Shown here: one piece after another, positions 14,800 through 23,561 of the stretch
Numbering within the stretch: position 1 is the stretch's first letter
How the letters are laid out: every line of letters begins with the position of its first letter
Source: CAZTDU01 sp964617355
GTDB taxonomy: Bacteria; Pseudomonadota; Gammaproteobacteria; Burkholderiales; SG8-39
Direction of reading: 5' to 3'
Assembly (NCBI GenBank): GCA_964617355.1
Contig: CAZTXP010000050.1
Coordinates: 1 to 64,000, forward strand
Length of the DNA: 64,000 nucleotides
The notes under the pieces: model-generated
Database searches by the model: none
The model's input: only the letters and a program-made list of their open reading frames with translations
Told to the model about the DNA's origin: nothing
Position numbers and translations under genes: made by a program

Positions 14800-15051
14800 T
14801 CAGCCTGCCGTCGCCGCGGCGCGGATCCAGTCGGACATCGTCCCGACCGAGGGAATCCGGCCGGAGGACACGACCTTGTCGTTGATCACGACCCCCGGCG
14901 TCGCGAGGATGTCGTAGGCGAGGATCGCCGTGGTGTCGGTGACCTTCTCGACCTGCGCCTCGATGCCGAGCGCCTCGATCGCCTTGCGCGCGATTTCCTC
15001 GACCCGGCGGCAGTTCGCGCAGCCGGGGCCCAGCACCTTGATGGTGATCAT
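14800..15051 (-). CDS. Small thioredoxin-like redox protein (MTH895/TM0996 type)
   Basis: This 83-aa protein is a single thioredoxin-fold domain. The redox motif CANC is at residues 11-14 after the first strand, and the cis-proline TPGVVIND is at about 51-58. It belongs to the small glutaredoxin-like proteins that often accompany DUF318 permeases. Its ATG overlaps the stop of the permease gene by four bases (ATGA), so the two proteins are translationally coupled and probably act together, for example by cycling cysteines or a bound metal(loid). The cytoplasmic location is inferred from the lack of a signal peptide. Confidence 0.88.
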   Translation of the reverse strand: MITIKVLGPGCANCRRVEEIARKAIEALGIEAQVEKVTDTTAILAYDILATPGVVINDKVVSSGRIPSVGTMSDWIRAAATAG

Positions 15052-16550
15052 CGTGGAAGCTCCTTCTCGAGGTGGGAATCGACCGGACCGGCGGCCGCGC
15101 GGCCGGCGAACCGGCCGGCCGTGCGCACTACCGCGACGAGGCAGGCGACGAACGCCAGCGCGGCGAGGGCCACCCGCCACAGGCTCGCACCGTCGACCCA
15201 GGCGCCATAGGCCAGCCCGGCCGCGACGCTGAACACGGCGACCCAGGCGACGTAGGTCCAGGTCTTCGCGCGGCCGATCACGGCACTGACGATCAGGATG
15301 CTCTGCAGGCTGAGTTCCGGGTCCGCCATCAGGTACGCGAGCAGCGGGCCGCGGTGCATGCCGAGGTCGAGGAACAGGCGCGCGATCGGGACCTCGACGA
15401 GGGTGGGGAAGTACATGAACACCCCGAAGGCGACGCCCGCGAGGTTGCCGAGGAGGGTGTTGTGCCCGGCGACGGCCTGAATCCACTCCGGCCGGATGAC
15501 GCCGCGCGCGATGCCGACGAGGAACACGCCGAGCGCGAGCAGCGGGAAGATCTGCTTCACGAAGCGCCACGACTCCCACAGCCAGTCGCGCAGCGCCTCG
15601 ACGTCGAGCGTCGCGCGCCCCTGCCGGGCCAGCGCGACCGCCAGCACCAGGACCGCCACGGCGCGCCCGGTGATCCCTACGGACAGCCCGCCGGGCGTCG
15701 CGCGCACGGCGAGGGCGGCGAACACCAGCGTTCCGGCGATCAGCCACAGGGTCGCCCGTACCCAGCCGCCGATGCGCTCCTCGTCGTGGATGCGCTCGAT
15801 GCCGCGCCACGCGAGGACGCCGACCCCGGCGAGCAGCACGACGAGCGCCGCCCCGTGCACCGAGACGCCTTCCTCACCGCGCGCCGCGTCGAAGGGCACG
15901 AGCCGGTGCAGCGCCGACTGCAGCGCCGGCGCCCAGCCCGCGTCCGTGCCGAACTCGACGATCGTCGCCCCCAGCAGGTCGATCTTCAGCGTGCCCGCCA
16001 GCAGCAGCGCGATCCACAGGGCGAGGAACGCGAGGACGCCGCGCCGCGGCCGCTCCGTGGACTGCGCCTGGAACATCGCGTCCGTGGCCCGGTCGCGCTC
16101 GGCGTCGTCGGCTCGGAAGATCGCCGCCATCAGCACGCCGATGCCGATGCCGAAGGCGAGTGCCAGCGCGAAGCGCGCGAGCGCGAGGTCGGGGCCGATC
16201 AGGCTCCCGGTGTAGACCAGCGCGAGGATGTTGGCGGCGGGCGCGAAGAAGAGGAACGTAATCGCCGGCCCGAGGCCGGCGCCCTTGCGGTAGATCCCGG
16301 CGAAGATCGGCACGATGGTGCACGAACACACGGCCAGCACGGACCCTGCGCCCGCGGCCGCCGGATACGCCACCAGCGCGGGCGTGGTGCGCCCGAGGAA
16401 GCGCGTGATCGTCGGCTTCGGGATCAGCGCCGTCATCGCGCCGGCGATGAAGAACGCCGGCAGCAGGCACAGCAGCACGTGCGCCGCGAGATAGGCGAAC
16501 AGGTTCCCGAGGCCGGGCTGGAGCAGGTGCGCGACGACGAAATCCCACAT
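15048..16550 (-). CDS. DUF318/ArsP-like permease
   Basis: The 500-aa membrane protein has two bundles of about four to five helices separated by a hydrophilic linker. The first bundle holds the family hallmark CSCTIVPIF followed by KGAGLGPAITFLFFAPAAN. The second holds a matching FPTLVEVP / YLMADPELS segment. Members export soft metals or organoarsenicals (ArsP) or are of unknown substrate. The CxC pair suggests thiol-mediated handling of a metal(loid). It is coupled to the small thioredoxin-like protein downstream and lies 49 bp after a predicted outer-membrane protein on the same strand, so the three form a likely operon. Confidence 0.85.
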   Translation of the reverse strand: MWDFVVAHLLQPGLGNLFAYLAAHVLLCLLPAFFIAGAMTALIPKPTITRFLGRTTPALVAYPAAAGAGSVLAVCSCTIVPIFAGIYRKGAGLGPAITFLFFAPAANILALVYTGSLIGPDLALARFALALAFGIGIGVLMAAIFRADDAERDRATDAMFQAQSTERPRRGVLAFLALWIALLLAGTLKIDLLGATIVEFGTDAGWAPALQSALHRLVPFDAARGEEGVSVHGAALVVLLAGVGVLAWRGIERIHDEERIGGWVRATLWLIAGTLVFAALAVRATPGGLSVGITGRAVAVLVLAVALARQGRATLDVEALRDWLWESWRFVKQIFPLLALGVFLVGIARGVIRPEWIQAVAGHNTLLGNLAGVAFGVFMYFPTLVEVPIARLFLDLGMHRGPLLAYLMADPELSLQSILIVSAVIGRAKTWTYVAWVAVFSVAAGLAYGAWVDGASLWRVALAALAFVACLVAVVRTAGRFAGRAAAGPVDSHLEKELPR

Positions 16551-16599
16551 GCTCCCAGTCTCGCGCCGCCGCGCGGGGACTGGTTGCCCTGCATCAACC

Positions 16600-17397
16600 T
16601 CAGCGGATCGGCAGGCTGACGACCGCCTTCACCACGAAGTTGTCCGAGGCCGGCGTGAGCCCGCCGCCAACGCCGAGGTTCAGGCCGAAGTCCTTGCCGG
16701 CGTAGTCCACCGCGAAGTAGAGCATGTGGTCCTGCTCGCGCCGCGGCAGGAAGCGGTTCCAGCGGCCCACGCCGGCGTAGTGCTCGATGCCGGCCGACCA
16801 CCCGTCGCCGATGTCGCGCGCCACCTTCACGCTCGCCTCGAAGTCCGGCCGCGACCCCTTGTTCACGCCCTTGAGCACCCACGCGAAGATCGGGTTGAAC
16901 ACCGCCTTCCACGGCCCCTGGTCCCAGCCGAGGATGCCGCGCAGCTCGAAGTTGTGCCGGTCTTCCGACAGGTGCGCGCGGTCGTAGCCGAGCTCGACGT
17001 TGAAGCCGGCGTAGAACGGCTCGCCCTCCGCGCGCGCCGGCACGTGCTTCACGCGCGCGCGCACGCCGTCGTTGTGGTACTTGCCGGTGGCGTCCACCTG
17101 CATCGGGAAGTGCAGCCCGAGCTCCCAGTCCTTGCGCAGGCCGACGATCACCTCGGGCATCAGCCGCGTCACGCGGTGCGGGGGGATCTCGCTCGCGAAA
17201 TCCGGCGTCCTGCGGCCGCGCGCCGTGTTCACGTGCAGGTCGAGCCCGACGCCGCCGGGTTCCTCGATCTCGTCGTCGAACACGGTGATCTCGTGAGGCG
17301 CGGCGAACGCCGGCGGCGTGGCGAACGCGGCCGCCACGAGGAGCGCCTGGCAGATCGCGGAAAGCGCAAGCCGGGGGCGTTCTCGATGGGCTGACAT
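16600..17397 (-). CDS. Predicted outer-membrane beta-barrel protein, function unknown
   Basis: The 265-aa product starts with a signal peptide (LALSAICQALLVAAAFA, cleavage near AFA-APHE). The rest is made of alternating hydrophobic/hydrophilic segments rich in Tyr, Phe, Gly and Asp, ending in a basic/aromatic-poor strand. The features fit an outer-membrane beta-barrel. I do not recognise a named family. The start at 17397 is chosen because it begins the signal peptide; the longer in-frame reading through the opposite gene is an artefact of GC-rich DNA. It is the first gene of a minus-strand unit with the DUF318 permease and thioredoxin-like protein, and diverges from the haem protein at 17518. 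Confidence 0.7.
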   Translation of the reverse strand: MSAHRERPRLALSAICQALLVAAAFATPPAFAAPHEITVFDDEIEEPGGVGLDLHVNTARGRRTPDFASEIPPHRVTRLMPEVIVGLRKDWELGLHFPMQVDATGKYHNDGVRARVKHVPARAEGEPFYAGFNVELGYDRAHLSEDRHNFELRGILGWDQGPWKAVFNPIFAWVLKGVNKGSRPDFEASVKVARDIGDGWSAGIEHYAGVGRWNRFLPRREQDHMLYFAVDYAGKDFGLNLGVGGGLTPASDNFVVKAVVSLPIR

Positions 17398-17431
17398 GCA
17401 AGCATGGTCATTCAGCCTGGCCGATGCAGAT

Positions 17432-17445
17432 TTGATCCTCGACAA
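17432..17445. promoter_or_regulatory. Candidate FNR-type site (one good half)
   Basis: TTGATCCTCGACAA has a perfect TTGAT left half and a three-of-five right half of the FNR consensus. It sits in the 120-bp divergent promoter between the outer-membrane protein and the haem protein genes. On its own the match is weak; it matters because similar TTGATC elements precede the CbcL-like and frd genes. Confidence 0.4.
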
Positions 17446-17517
17446 ACCCTGGCGACGGGAATGAGCAAAGATGCCTTCAAGGACTTTCGAAACCCACCCA
17501 CCTGAGGGAGAACCGCC

Positions 17518-18798
17518 ATGAAACGCACCTTGTTGGCCGCGTGCATCGCCGCGCTGGGCGCCGGAGGCGCGCTGGCAGCGGATGCGCCGAAGATCGACTG
17601 GTCGCGCATCGCCCCGAAGGACGTGCTGCTCTTCTATCCGGGGCAGTCGTCGTACGAATGGCTGCGCTCGCCGGCGCACAAGGGCGCCGACGCGCAGGTC
17701 GCGAAGGGCGACGCCTGCACCTCGTGCCACGACGACGCCGACGACATCAAGGGCGACGGCGAGAAGATCGTCGCCGGCAACAAGCTCGAGCCGCGCCCGG
17801 TGAAGGGCAAGAACGGCTGGGTCGACCTCAAGGTGCAGGCCGCCTACGACGAGCGCAACCTCTACCTGCGCGTACAGTGGAAGACGAACGCGAAGCAGCC
17901 AGGGATCGAGTACCCGTACTACCGCTTCGACGGCAAGGATTGGAAGATCCACGGCTTCCCGCGGCTCGACCAGGTGGTGCAGGAGGGCAAGCAGCCCGGC
18001 ATCTACGAGGACCGCTTCTCGTTCATGCTGGACGACGGCAAGGTGCCCGGCTTCGCGCAGCAGGGTTGCTGGCTGACCTGCCACGACGGCCAGCGCGACA
18101 TGAAGGGCGAGGGCTCCGGCGCCGACGCGCGCAAGTTCATCGATCGCGCGGACGTGCGCAAGTACATGCCCGCGACGCGCACCAATCCGTCCGACTGGCG
18201 CACCATCAGGTCCAAGGAGGAACTGGCGAAGCTCAAGGCCGAGGGCGGCTTCCTCGAACTGATCCAGTGGCGCGCGCATCGCTCCAACCCTGTGGGGGCG
18301 TCGGACGACGGCTACGTGCTCGACTTCCGCAGCGCCGACGACGGCAAGAACCCGTTCTCCTCCAACCTCGACGGCAAGACGAAGCAGCCGCGCTACATGT
18401 TCGACGCGGCGAAGTTCGGGGCGAAAGCGGTCTCCACGGCGCAGGTTGCGGGCAAGGGCAACTTCCTCGTCGTGGGCGACAACGCGGTCGCGTTCGACCC
18501 GAACGCCGGCTGGAAGGAAGGCGACATGCTGCCGCGCTACTACCTGCAGCAGCCTGCGGGCTCGGCCGGCGACAACAAGGGTAGCGGCACCTGGGCGAAC
18601 GGGACCTGGACGGTGGTCGTGACTCGACCGCTCGGCCTCGCGAACCCCGACGACAAGTCGCTCAAGGCAGGCGGCAGCTACAGCGTCGGCTTCGCGGTGC
18701 ACGACGACAACATCACCACCCGTGGGCACTTCGTGTCGTTCCCGCTGATGCTCGGGATTGGTACCAAGGGCGACATCGAGGCCGTCAAGCTTCCGTAA
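17518..18798 (+). CDS. Periplasmic ethylbenzene-dehydrogenase-type haem-binding protein with c-haem motifs
   Basis: The 426-aa protein has a signal peptide (MKRTLLAACIAALGAGGALA) and a c-type haem motif CTSCH at 67-71. The long beta-rich remainder resembles the EB_dh domain of the gamma subunits of DMSO-reductase-family enzymes such as ethylbenzene dehydrogenase. A second site CWLTCH (184-189) is a CX3CH variant, the same unusual spacing seen once in the CbcL-like protein. No molybdenum catalytic subunit is adjacent, so it is probably a stand-alone electron carrier. A good GGGAG ribosome binding site precedes the ATG. A terminator follows, so it is likely monocistronic. Confidence 0.8.
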   Translation: MKRTLLAACIAALGAGGALAADAPKIDWSRIAPKDVLLFYPGQSSYEWLRSPAHKGADAQVAKGDACTSCHDDADDIKGDGEKIVAGNKLEPRPVKGKNGWVDLKVQAAYDERNLYLRVQWKTNAKQPGIEYPYYRFDGKDWKIHGFPRLDQVVQEGKQPGIYEDRFSFMLDDGKVPGFAQQGCWLTCHDGQRDMKGEGSGADARKFIDRADVRKYMPATRTNPSDWRTIRSKEELAKLKAEGGFLELIQWRAHRSNPVGASDDGYVLDFRSADDGKNPFSSNLDGKTKQPRYMFDAAKFGAKAVSTAQVAGKGNFLVVGDNAVAFDPNAGWKEGDMLPRYYLQQPAGSAGDNKGSGTWANGTWTVVVTRPLGLANPDDKSLKAGGSYSVGFAVHDDNITTRGHFVSFPLMLGIGTKGDIEAVKLP

Positions 18799-18817
18799 CC
18801 GCGGCACGGCGCGCTTC

Positions 18818-18846
18818 GGGGCGGCGCGAGCCGCCCCGTTTCATTT
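18818..18846 (+). terminator. Rho-independent terminator
   Basis: A perfect eight-base-pair stem (GGGGCGGC at 18818-18825 with GCCGCCCC at 18830-18837), GCGA tetraloop, then GTTTCATTT. It lies 20 bp after the haem-protein stop and 40 bp before ccmA. Confidence 0.82.
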
Positions 18847-18885
18847 GCGGGGCCGCCGCCACGGGGCAGGTATGCTTCGCCCTCG

Positions 18886-19503
18886 ATGCTAGAAGCCCGC
18901 AAGCTTGCCTGCCAGAAAGGCGACGTGCGCCTGTTCTCCGGGGTGGATTTCGCGCTCGGTGCGGGCGAGCTGCTGCTGGTGCAGGGGCCCAACGGCAGCG
19001 GCAAGACGAGCCTGCTGCGCCTCATCGCCGGGCTGTCGCGCCCGGCGGCGGGCGAACTCCTGTGGAAGGGCGAGAAGATCGGCGAACTCGCCGAAGACTA
19101 TTCGCGCGCGCTGGTCTTCATCGGCCACGCCAACGGCCTGAAGGACGAGTTCTCCGCGGTCGAGAACCTCGAGGTGGCGCAGCAGATGGCCGACCGGCCG
19201 GCGGCGCGCGAGGCGATCGAGGCCGCGCTGGGCGCCGTCGGCCTCGCGCGGCGCCTGCACCTGCCGTCGCGCTACCTGTCGCAGGGGCAGAAGCGGCGCG
19301 TGGCGCTGGCGCGGCTTTGGCTCGGCGCCGAGGCGCCGCTGTGGGTGCTCGACGAACCCTTCGCCGCGCTCGACGTAGCGGCGGTGGAGTCGCTCGCCGG
19401 GTGCCTCGGCGCGCATCTCGCGCGGGGCGGCTCGGTGGTGCTCACCACGCACCAGGAAGTGCCCATCGAGGCGCGCACGCGCCACGTCGTCGGGCTGGGG
19501 TGA
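18886..19503 (+). CDS. ccmA: Haem ABC exporter ATP-binding protein CcmA
   Basis: CcmA is the ATPase of the CcmAB(C)D complex that releases holo-CcmE during cytochrome c maturation (System I). The 205-aa protein has Walker A GPNGSGKTS near residue 36, the ABC signature LSQGQKRR, Walker B LWVLDEPF and the switch His in TTHQEV. It is the first gene of a nine-gene ccm operon in which neighbours mostly overlap. The operon fits the need for maturing the multihaem cytochromes encoded just upstream. Confidence 0.95.
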   Translation: MLEARKLACQKGDVRLFSGVDFALGAGELLLVQGPNGSGKTSLLRLIAGLSRPAAGELLWKGEKIGELAEDYSRALVFIGHANGLKDEFSAVENLEVAQQMADRPAAREAIEAALGAVGLARRLHLPSRYLSQGQKRRVALARLWLGAEAPLWVLDEPFAALDVAAVESLAGCLGAHLARGGSVVLTTHQEVPIEARTRHVVGLG

Positions 19504-19507
19504 CGCC

Positions 19508-20173
19508 ATGGGCGCATTGAAAGCCATCGTCTCGCGCGACCTGCGCCTCGCGCTGCGCCGGCGCGGCGACGTCTTCAACCAGCTGGTGTTCTTCGTCATC
19601 GTGGTGACGCTGTTCCCGCTGGGCGCGGGGCCGGAGCCCAACCTCCTGCGTGCGATGGCGCCGGGCATCGTCTGGGTGGCGGCGCTGCTCGCCGCGATGC
19701 TGTCGCTGAACCGGCTCTTCGCCGCCGATCACGCCGACGGTTCGCTCGAGCAGATGCTGGTCTCGGCGCATCCGCTCGGCATTCTCGTGATCGGGAAAAT
19801 CCTCTCCCACTGGATGGTTTCGGGATTGCCGATGGCGCTGCTCGCGCCGCTGCTCGGGCTACAATTTGACCTGCCTCAACAGAGCCTTGCGGTGCTCACC
19901 GTATCTTTGCTCGTCGGCACGCCGGTGCTGTCCCTGATCGGCGCGGTCGGCGCGGCGCTGACGCTGGGCGTGCGGGGCGGCGGAATCCTCCTCGCGCTGC
20001 TGGTGTTGCCGCTCTACGTGCCGGTGCTGATCTTCGGTGCGGGCGGCGTGGCGGCCTCGGCAGGCGGCCTGAGCGCGTCGCCGCACCTGTCTCTGCTGGG
20101 CGCGGTTCTTGCGGTGTCCTGCGTGGTGGCGCCGTGGGCGGCTTGCGCGGCCCTGCGCGTGGCGTACGACTGA
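19508..20173 (+). CDS. ccmB: Haem exporter membrane protein CcmB
   Basis: CcmB is the permease partner of CcmA. The 221-aa protein has six predicted transmembrane helices and the family N-terminus (RDLRLALRRRGDVFNQLVFF) followed by the conserved cytoplasmic stretch LFAADHADGSLEQ. It starts four bases after ccmA. Length matches the family (about 220 aa). Confidence 0.94.
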   Translation: MGALKAIVSRDLRLALRRRGDVFNQLVFFVIVVTLFPLGAGPEPNLLRAMAPGIVWVAALLAAMLSLNRLFAADHADGSLEQMLVSAHPLGILVIGKILSHWMVSGLPMALLAPLLGLQFDLPQQSLAVLTVSLLVGTPVLSLIGAVGAALTLGVRGGGILLALLVLPLYVPVLIFGAGGVAASAGGLSASPHLSLLGAVLAVSCVVAPWAACAALRVAYD

Positions 20174-20192
20174 ATAGGAAAAGGCGGAGTCC

Positions 20193-20987
20193 TTGGCGAA
20201 CGGCGGCAACCAGGCGGAAGAGGGCGCGGAGATCCGCGGCAACATCCTGCTGCGCTTTGCCGCGCCGCCGGCGTTCTACCCGCTTGCGGGGCGCCTGGTG
20301 CCGTTCTTCGCCATCCTTGCCGCGGTGCTGTGCGCCGCCGGCCTCTACGTCGGCTTCTTCGTCGCGCCTACCGACGCCACGCAGGGCGACTCCTACCGCA
20401 TCATCTTCCTGCACGTGCCGGCGGCGTGGATGTCGATGTTCCTCTACGTCGTGATGGCGTTCTGGGCGGCGCTCGGCCTGATCCTGAACACGCGCCTGTC
20501 CGGCATGATGGCCTCGGCGATCGCGCCCACCGGCGCGATGTTCACCTTCCTCGCGCTGTGGACCGGCGCGCTGTGGGGCAAGCCCACGTGGGGCGCATGG
20601 TGGGTGTGGGACGCGCGCCTGACCTCGGAACTGATCCTGCTCTTCCTCTACCTCGGCTTCATCGGCCTCACCTCGGCGATCGACGACCCGCGCCGCGCCG
20701 ACCGCGCGGGCGCAGTGCTGGCGATCGTCGGCGTGATCAACGTGCCGATCATCTACTACTCGGTGCAGTGGTGGAACACGTTGCACCAGGGCTCGTCGGT
20801 CAGCATGACCAAGGCGCCGTCGATGGCCGCCACCATGCTGGTGGGCATGCTCCTCATGGCGCTGGCGGCGTGGATGTATTCCATCGCGGCGGTGCTGTCG
20901 CGCGTGCGCTCCATCATCCTCGAGCGCGAGCGCGAGGCGGCGTGGGTGCGCGAGCGCGAGCTCGCCTCGGCCGGGGGCACGGCATGA
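20193..20987 (+). CDS. ccmC: Haem transporter/ligation protein CcmC
   Basis: CcmC presents haem in the periplasm and attaches it to CcmE. The 264-aa protein has six helices, the two haem-ligand histidine regions (HVPAAWMSM and WWNTLHQGSS) and the tryptophan-rich WWVWDARLTSE motif that binds haem. The start is a TTG at 20193 preceded by an AAGGCGGAG ribosome binding site; no ATG or GTG fits better. Its last four bases overlap ccmD (ATGA). Confidence 0.94.
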   Translation: MANGGNQAEEGAEIRGNILLRFAAPPAFYPLAGRLVPFFAILAAVLCAAGLYVGFFVAPTDATQGDSYRIIFLHVPAAWMSMFLYVVMAFWAALGLILNTRLSGMMASAIAPTGAMFTFLALWTGALWGKPTWGAWWVWDARLTSELILLFLYLGFIGLTSAIDDPRRADRAGAVLAIVGVINVPIIYYSVQWWNTLHQGSSVSMTKAPSMAATMLVGMLLMALAAWMYSIAAVLSRVRSIILEREREAAWVRERELASAGGTA

Positions 20988-21133
20988 ACTGGGGCAGCCT
21001 CGACGCCTTCCTCGCCATGGGCGGCTACGGCCTCTATGTCTGGGGCTCGTACGGTGCCGGGCTGCTCTGCATCGCCATCGAGATCTGGACGCTCTTGCAT
21101 CGCGCGCGGGCGTCGAAGGAGAAACGCCCGTGA
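20984..21133 (+). CDS. ccmD: Haem exporter protein CcmD
   Basis: A 49-aa protein with one transmembrane helix (about 18-36, WGSYGAGLLCIAIEIWTLL) and a short basic cytoplasmic tail, as expected for CcmD, which is needed to release haem-loaded CcmE from CcmABCD. Assigned by position between ccmC and ccmE, size and topology. It overlaps both neighbours by four bases. Confidence 0.88.
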   Translation: MNWGSLDAFLAMGGYGLYVWGSYGAGLLCIAIEIWTLLHRARASKEKRP

Positions 21134-21624
21134 AGCCGCGCCACAAGCGTCTGGCCATGGTCGCCGGGGGCGTGGTCGCGCTCGCCGTCGCCGTGGGCCT
21201 GGTCCTGAACGCCTTCCAGAGCAACCTGGTGTTCTTCTTCAGCCCCTCGCAGGTGGCGGCCAAGGAAGCGCCCGTCGATCGCACCTTCCGCCTCGGCGGC
21301 ATGGTCGAGACCGGCAGCCTGAAGCGCCTGCCCGACGGCCTCACGGTGCAGTTCGTCGTCACCGACACCGCGCAGAAGATCCCGGTGCAGTACACCGGCA
21401 TCCTTCCGGACCTCTTCAAGGAGGGCAAGGGCGTGGTCGCGCAGGGCAAGCTCGACGGCTCGGGCCTGTTCAAGGCGAGCGAGGTGCTCGCCAAGCACGA
21501 CGAGAACTACATGCCGCCCGAGGCCGCCGAGGCGATCGAGAAGGCGCAGAAGGGCCAGCTCCCGGCCAAGGGCGGGCCCCAGATGCCGCACGGCCCCAAG
21601 ACCGGAGGCGAGTCGAAGAAATGA
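21130..21624 (+). CDS. ccmE: Cytochrome c-type biogenesis haem chaperone CcmE
   Basis: CcmE carries haem covalently from CcmC to the CcmFH ligase in the periplasm. The 164-aa protein has an N-terminal membrane anchor (about 8-28), an OB-fold domain and the haem-binding motif LAKHDENYMP with His123. The tail after residue 135 is Pro/Lys-rich, as in relatives. It starts at GTG overlapping the ccmD stop (GTGA). Confidence 0.95.
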   Translation: MKPRHKRLAMVAGGVVALAVAVGLVLNAFQSNLVFFFSPSQVAAKEAPVDRTFRLGGMVETGSLKRLPDGLTVQFVVTDTAQKIPVQYTGILPDLFKEGKGVVAQGKLDGSGLFKASEVLAKHDENYMPPEAAEAIEKAQKGQLPAKGGPQMPHGPKTGGESKK

Positions 21625-23561
21625 TCCCCGAACTCGGCCACTTCGCGCTGATGCTCGCGCTCGGCCTCGCCGTGGCGCTCGCGGTGCTGCCCATCTGGGG
21701 CGCGCAGACCGGGCGCGCCGGCTTCGTCGCCCTGGCGCGGCCGGCGGCGCAGGGGCAGTTCGTGTTCGTCGCGCTCGCCTTCGCCTGCCTCACGTGGGCG
21801 TTCGTCGAGAACGACTTCTCGGTGACCTACGTCGCCAGCCACTCCAACAGCCTGCTGCCGGTGCAGTACCGCATCTCCGGCGTCTGGGGCGGCCACGAGG
21901 GGTCGCTCCTCCTCTGGGTGATGATGCTGTCGACGTGGATGCTCGCGGTCAGCGTCTTCAGCCGCAACCTGCCCGACACCATGGTGGCGCGCATCCTCGG
22001 CGTGATGGGCATGGTGTCGGTCGGGTTCCTGCTCTTCATGCTGATCACGTCGAACCCGTTCGAGCGCCTGCTGCCCGCGGTGGCGGACGGCCGCGACCTG
22101 AACCCGCTGCTGCAGGACCCGGGGATGATCTTCCACCCGCCGATGCTCTACATGGGCTACGTCGGCTTCTCGGTGGCGTTCGCGTTCGCCATCGCCGCGC
22201 TCATCGACGGGCGCCTCGACGCCACGTGGGCGCGCTGGTCGCGCCCGTGGACCACCGCGGCGTGGATCTTCCTGACCTTGGGGATCGCGCTGGGCAGCTG
22301 GTGGGCCTACTACGAGCTCGGCTGGGGCGGCTGGTGGTTCTGGGACCCGGTCGAGAACGCGTCGTTCATGCCGTGGCTCGTCGGCACGGCGCTGATCCAC
22401 TCGCTGGCGGTCACCGAGAAGCGCGGCACGTTCCGCGTCTGGACGGTGCTGCTCGCGATCACCGCCTTCGCGCTGTCGCTGCTCGGCACCTTCCTCGTGC
22501 GCTCGGGCGTGCTCACCTCGGTGCACGCCTTCGCCACCGATCCGAAGCGCGGCATCTTCATCCTCGGCTTCCTCGTCGTGGTGGTCGGCGCCTCGCTGAC
22601 GCTGTTCGCGTGGCGCGCGCCGAAGATCGGCATCGGCGGGCGCTTCGCGCTGGTGTCGCGGGAGGCGCTGCTCCTCACCAACAACGCGGTGCTGCTCGCC
22701 GCCGCCGGCGCGGTGATGCTGGGCACGCTGTACCCGCTCCTGCTGGACGCGCTGGGCCTGGGCAAGATCTCGGTGGGCCCGCCGTACTTCGAGGCGGTGT
22801 TCGTGCCGCTGATGGCGCCCGCGGTGCTGTTGATGGGCGTCGGCCCGGTGACGCGCTGGAAGGAAGCCGCGCTGCCCGAAGTGCTCGGGCGCCTGAAGTG
22901 GGCGGGCCTCGTCGCGCTCGTGGTGGCGATCGTCGCGCCGCTGGCCATGGGCTCGTGGTCGTTGATGAAGACCCTGGGCCTCCTCTTCGCCGCGTGGGCG
23001 CTGGCCTCCGCGGTGGCGTCGCTGCCGCGGCGCTGGAACGCCATCACCCGCGGCCAGCTCGGCATGGCGCTCGCGCACGCCGGCATCGGCGTCTTCATCG
23101 TCGGCGTCACGATGGTGAAGGGCTACGAGGTCGAGCGCGACCTGAAGATGGAGCCTGGCGACTCCGCGACCGTGGGCACGTACACCTTCCGGCTCGATGG
23201 CATCCGCGACGTCGAGGGCCCGAACTACGTCGCCGCGCGCGGTACGGTGTCGGTGCTGAAGGACGGCCAGGTCGTGAAGACCCTGTTCCCCGAGAAGCGG
23301 CTCTACAAGGTGCAGGAGATGCCGATGACCGAGGCCGCGATCGACAGCGGCTTCGCGCGCGACCTCTACGTCTCGCTCGGCGAGAACCTCGGTGGCCGTG
23401 CGTGGGCCGTGCGCATCTACCACAAGCCCTTCGTGTCGTGGATCTGGTGGGGCTGCCTGATCATGGCGTTCGGCGGGCTGGTGGCCGCGAGCGATCGCCG
23501 CTATCGCGCCGCCTCGCGACAGGCCGCCCCGGTCGCGGTCGCCGAAGGAGCCCGTTCGTGA
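21621..23561 (+). CDS. ccmF: Cytochrome c haem lyase subunit CcmF
   Basis: CcmF, with CcmH, attaches haem to apocytochrome c and reduces it. The 646-aa integral membrane protein has about 14-15 helices, the tryptophan-rich WGGWWFWDPVEN motif, and the conserved His sites in VWGGHEGSLLLW and ALIHSLAVTEKRG. The ATG at 21621 overlaps the ccmE stop (ATGA) and gives the usual N-terminus; an in-frame extension upstream through ccmE is not real. It overlaps ccmG by four bases (GTGA). Confidence 0.96.
   Translation: MIPELGHFALMLALGLAVALAVLPIWGAQTGRAGFVALARPAAQGQFVFVALAFACLTWAFVENDFSVTYVASHSNSLLPVQYRISGVWGGHEGSLLLWVMMLSTWMLAVSVFSRNLPDTMVARILGVMGMVSVGFLLFMLITSNPFERLLPAVADGRDLNPLLQDPGMIFHPPMLYMGYVGFSVAFAFAIAALIDGRLDATWARWSRPWTTAAWIFLTLGIALGSWWAYYELGWGGWWFWDPVENASFMPWLVGTALIHSLAVTEKRGTFRVWTVLLAITAFALSLLGTFLVRSGVLTSVHAFATDPKRGIFILGFLVVVVGASLTLFAWRAPKIGIGGRFALVSREALLLTNNAVLLAAAGAVMLGTLYPLLLDALGLGKISVGPPYFEAVFVPLMAPAVLLMGVGPVTRWKEAALPEVLGRLKWAGLVALVVAIVAPLAMGSWSLMKTLGLLFAAWALASAVASLPRRWNAITRGQLGMALAHAGIGVFIVGVTMVKGYEVERDLKMEPGDSATVGTYTFRLDGIRDVEGPNYVAARGTVSVLKDGQVVKTLFPEKRLYKVQEMPMTEAAIDSGFARDLYVSLGENLGGRAWAVRIYHKPFVSWIWWGCLIMAFGGLVAASDRRYRAASRQAAPVAVAEGARS

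Noticed and set aside
16600..18807. A 735-codon minus-strand frame spanning the haem protein and the outer-membrane gene
   Set aside because: Only the last 265 codons have a signal peptide and protein-like composition. The upstream part lies antisense to a clear haem-protein gene and a terminator.
21036..21620. In-frame upstream extension of ccmF through ccmE
   Set aside because: The ccmE product is complete with its haem-binding His, and ccmF family similarity begins exactly at the ATG at 21621.
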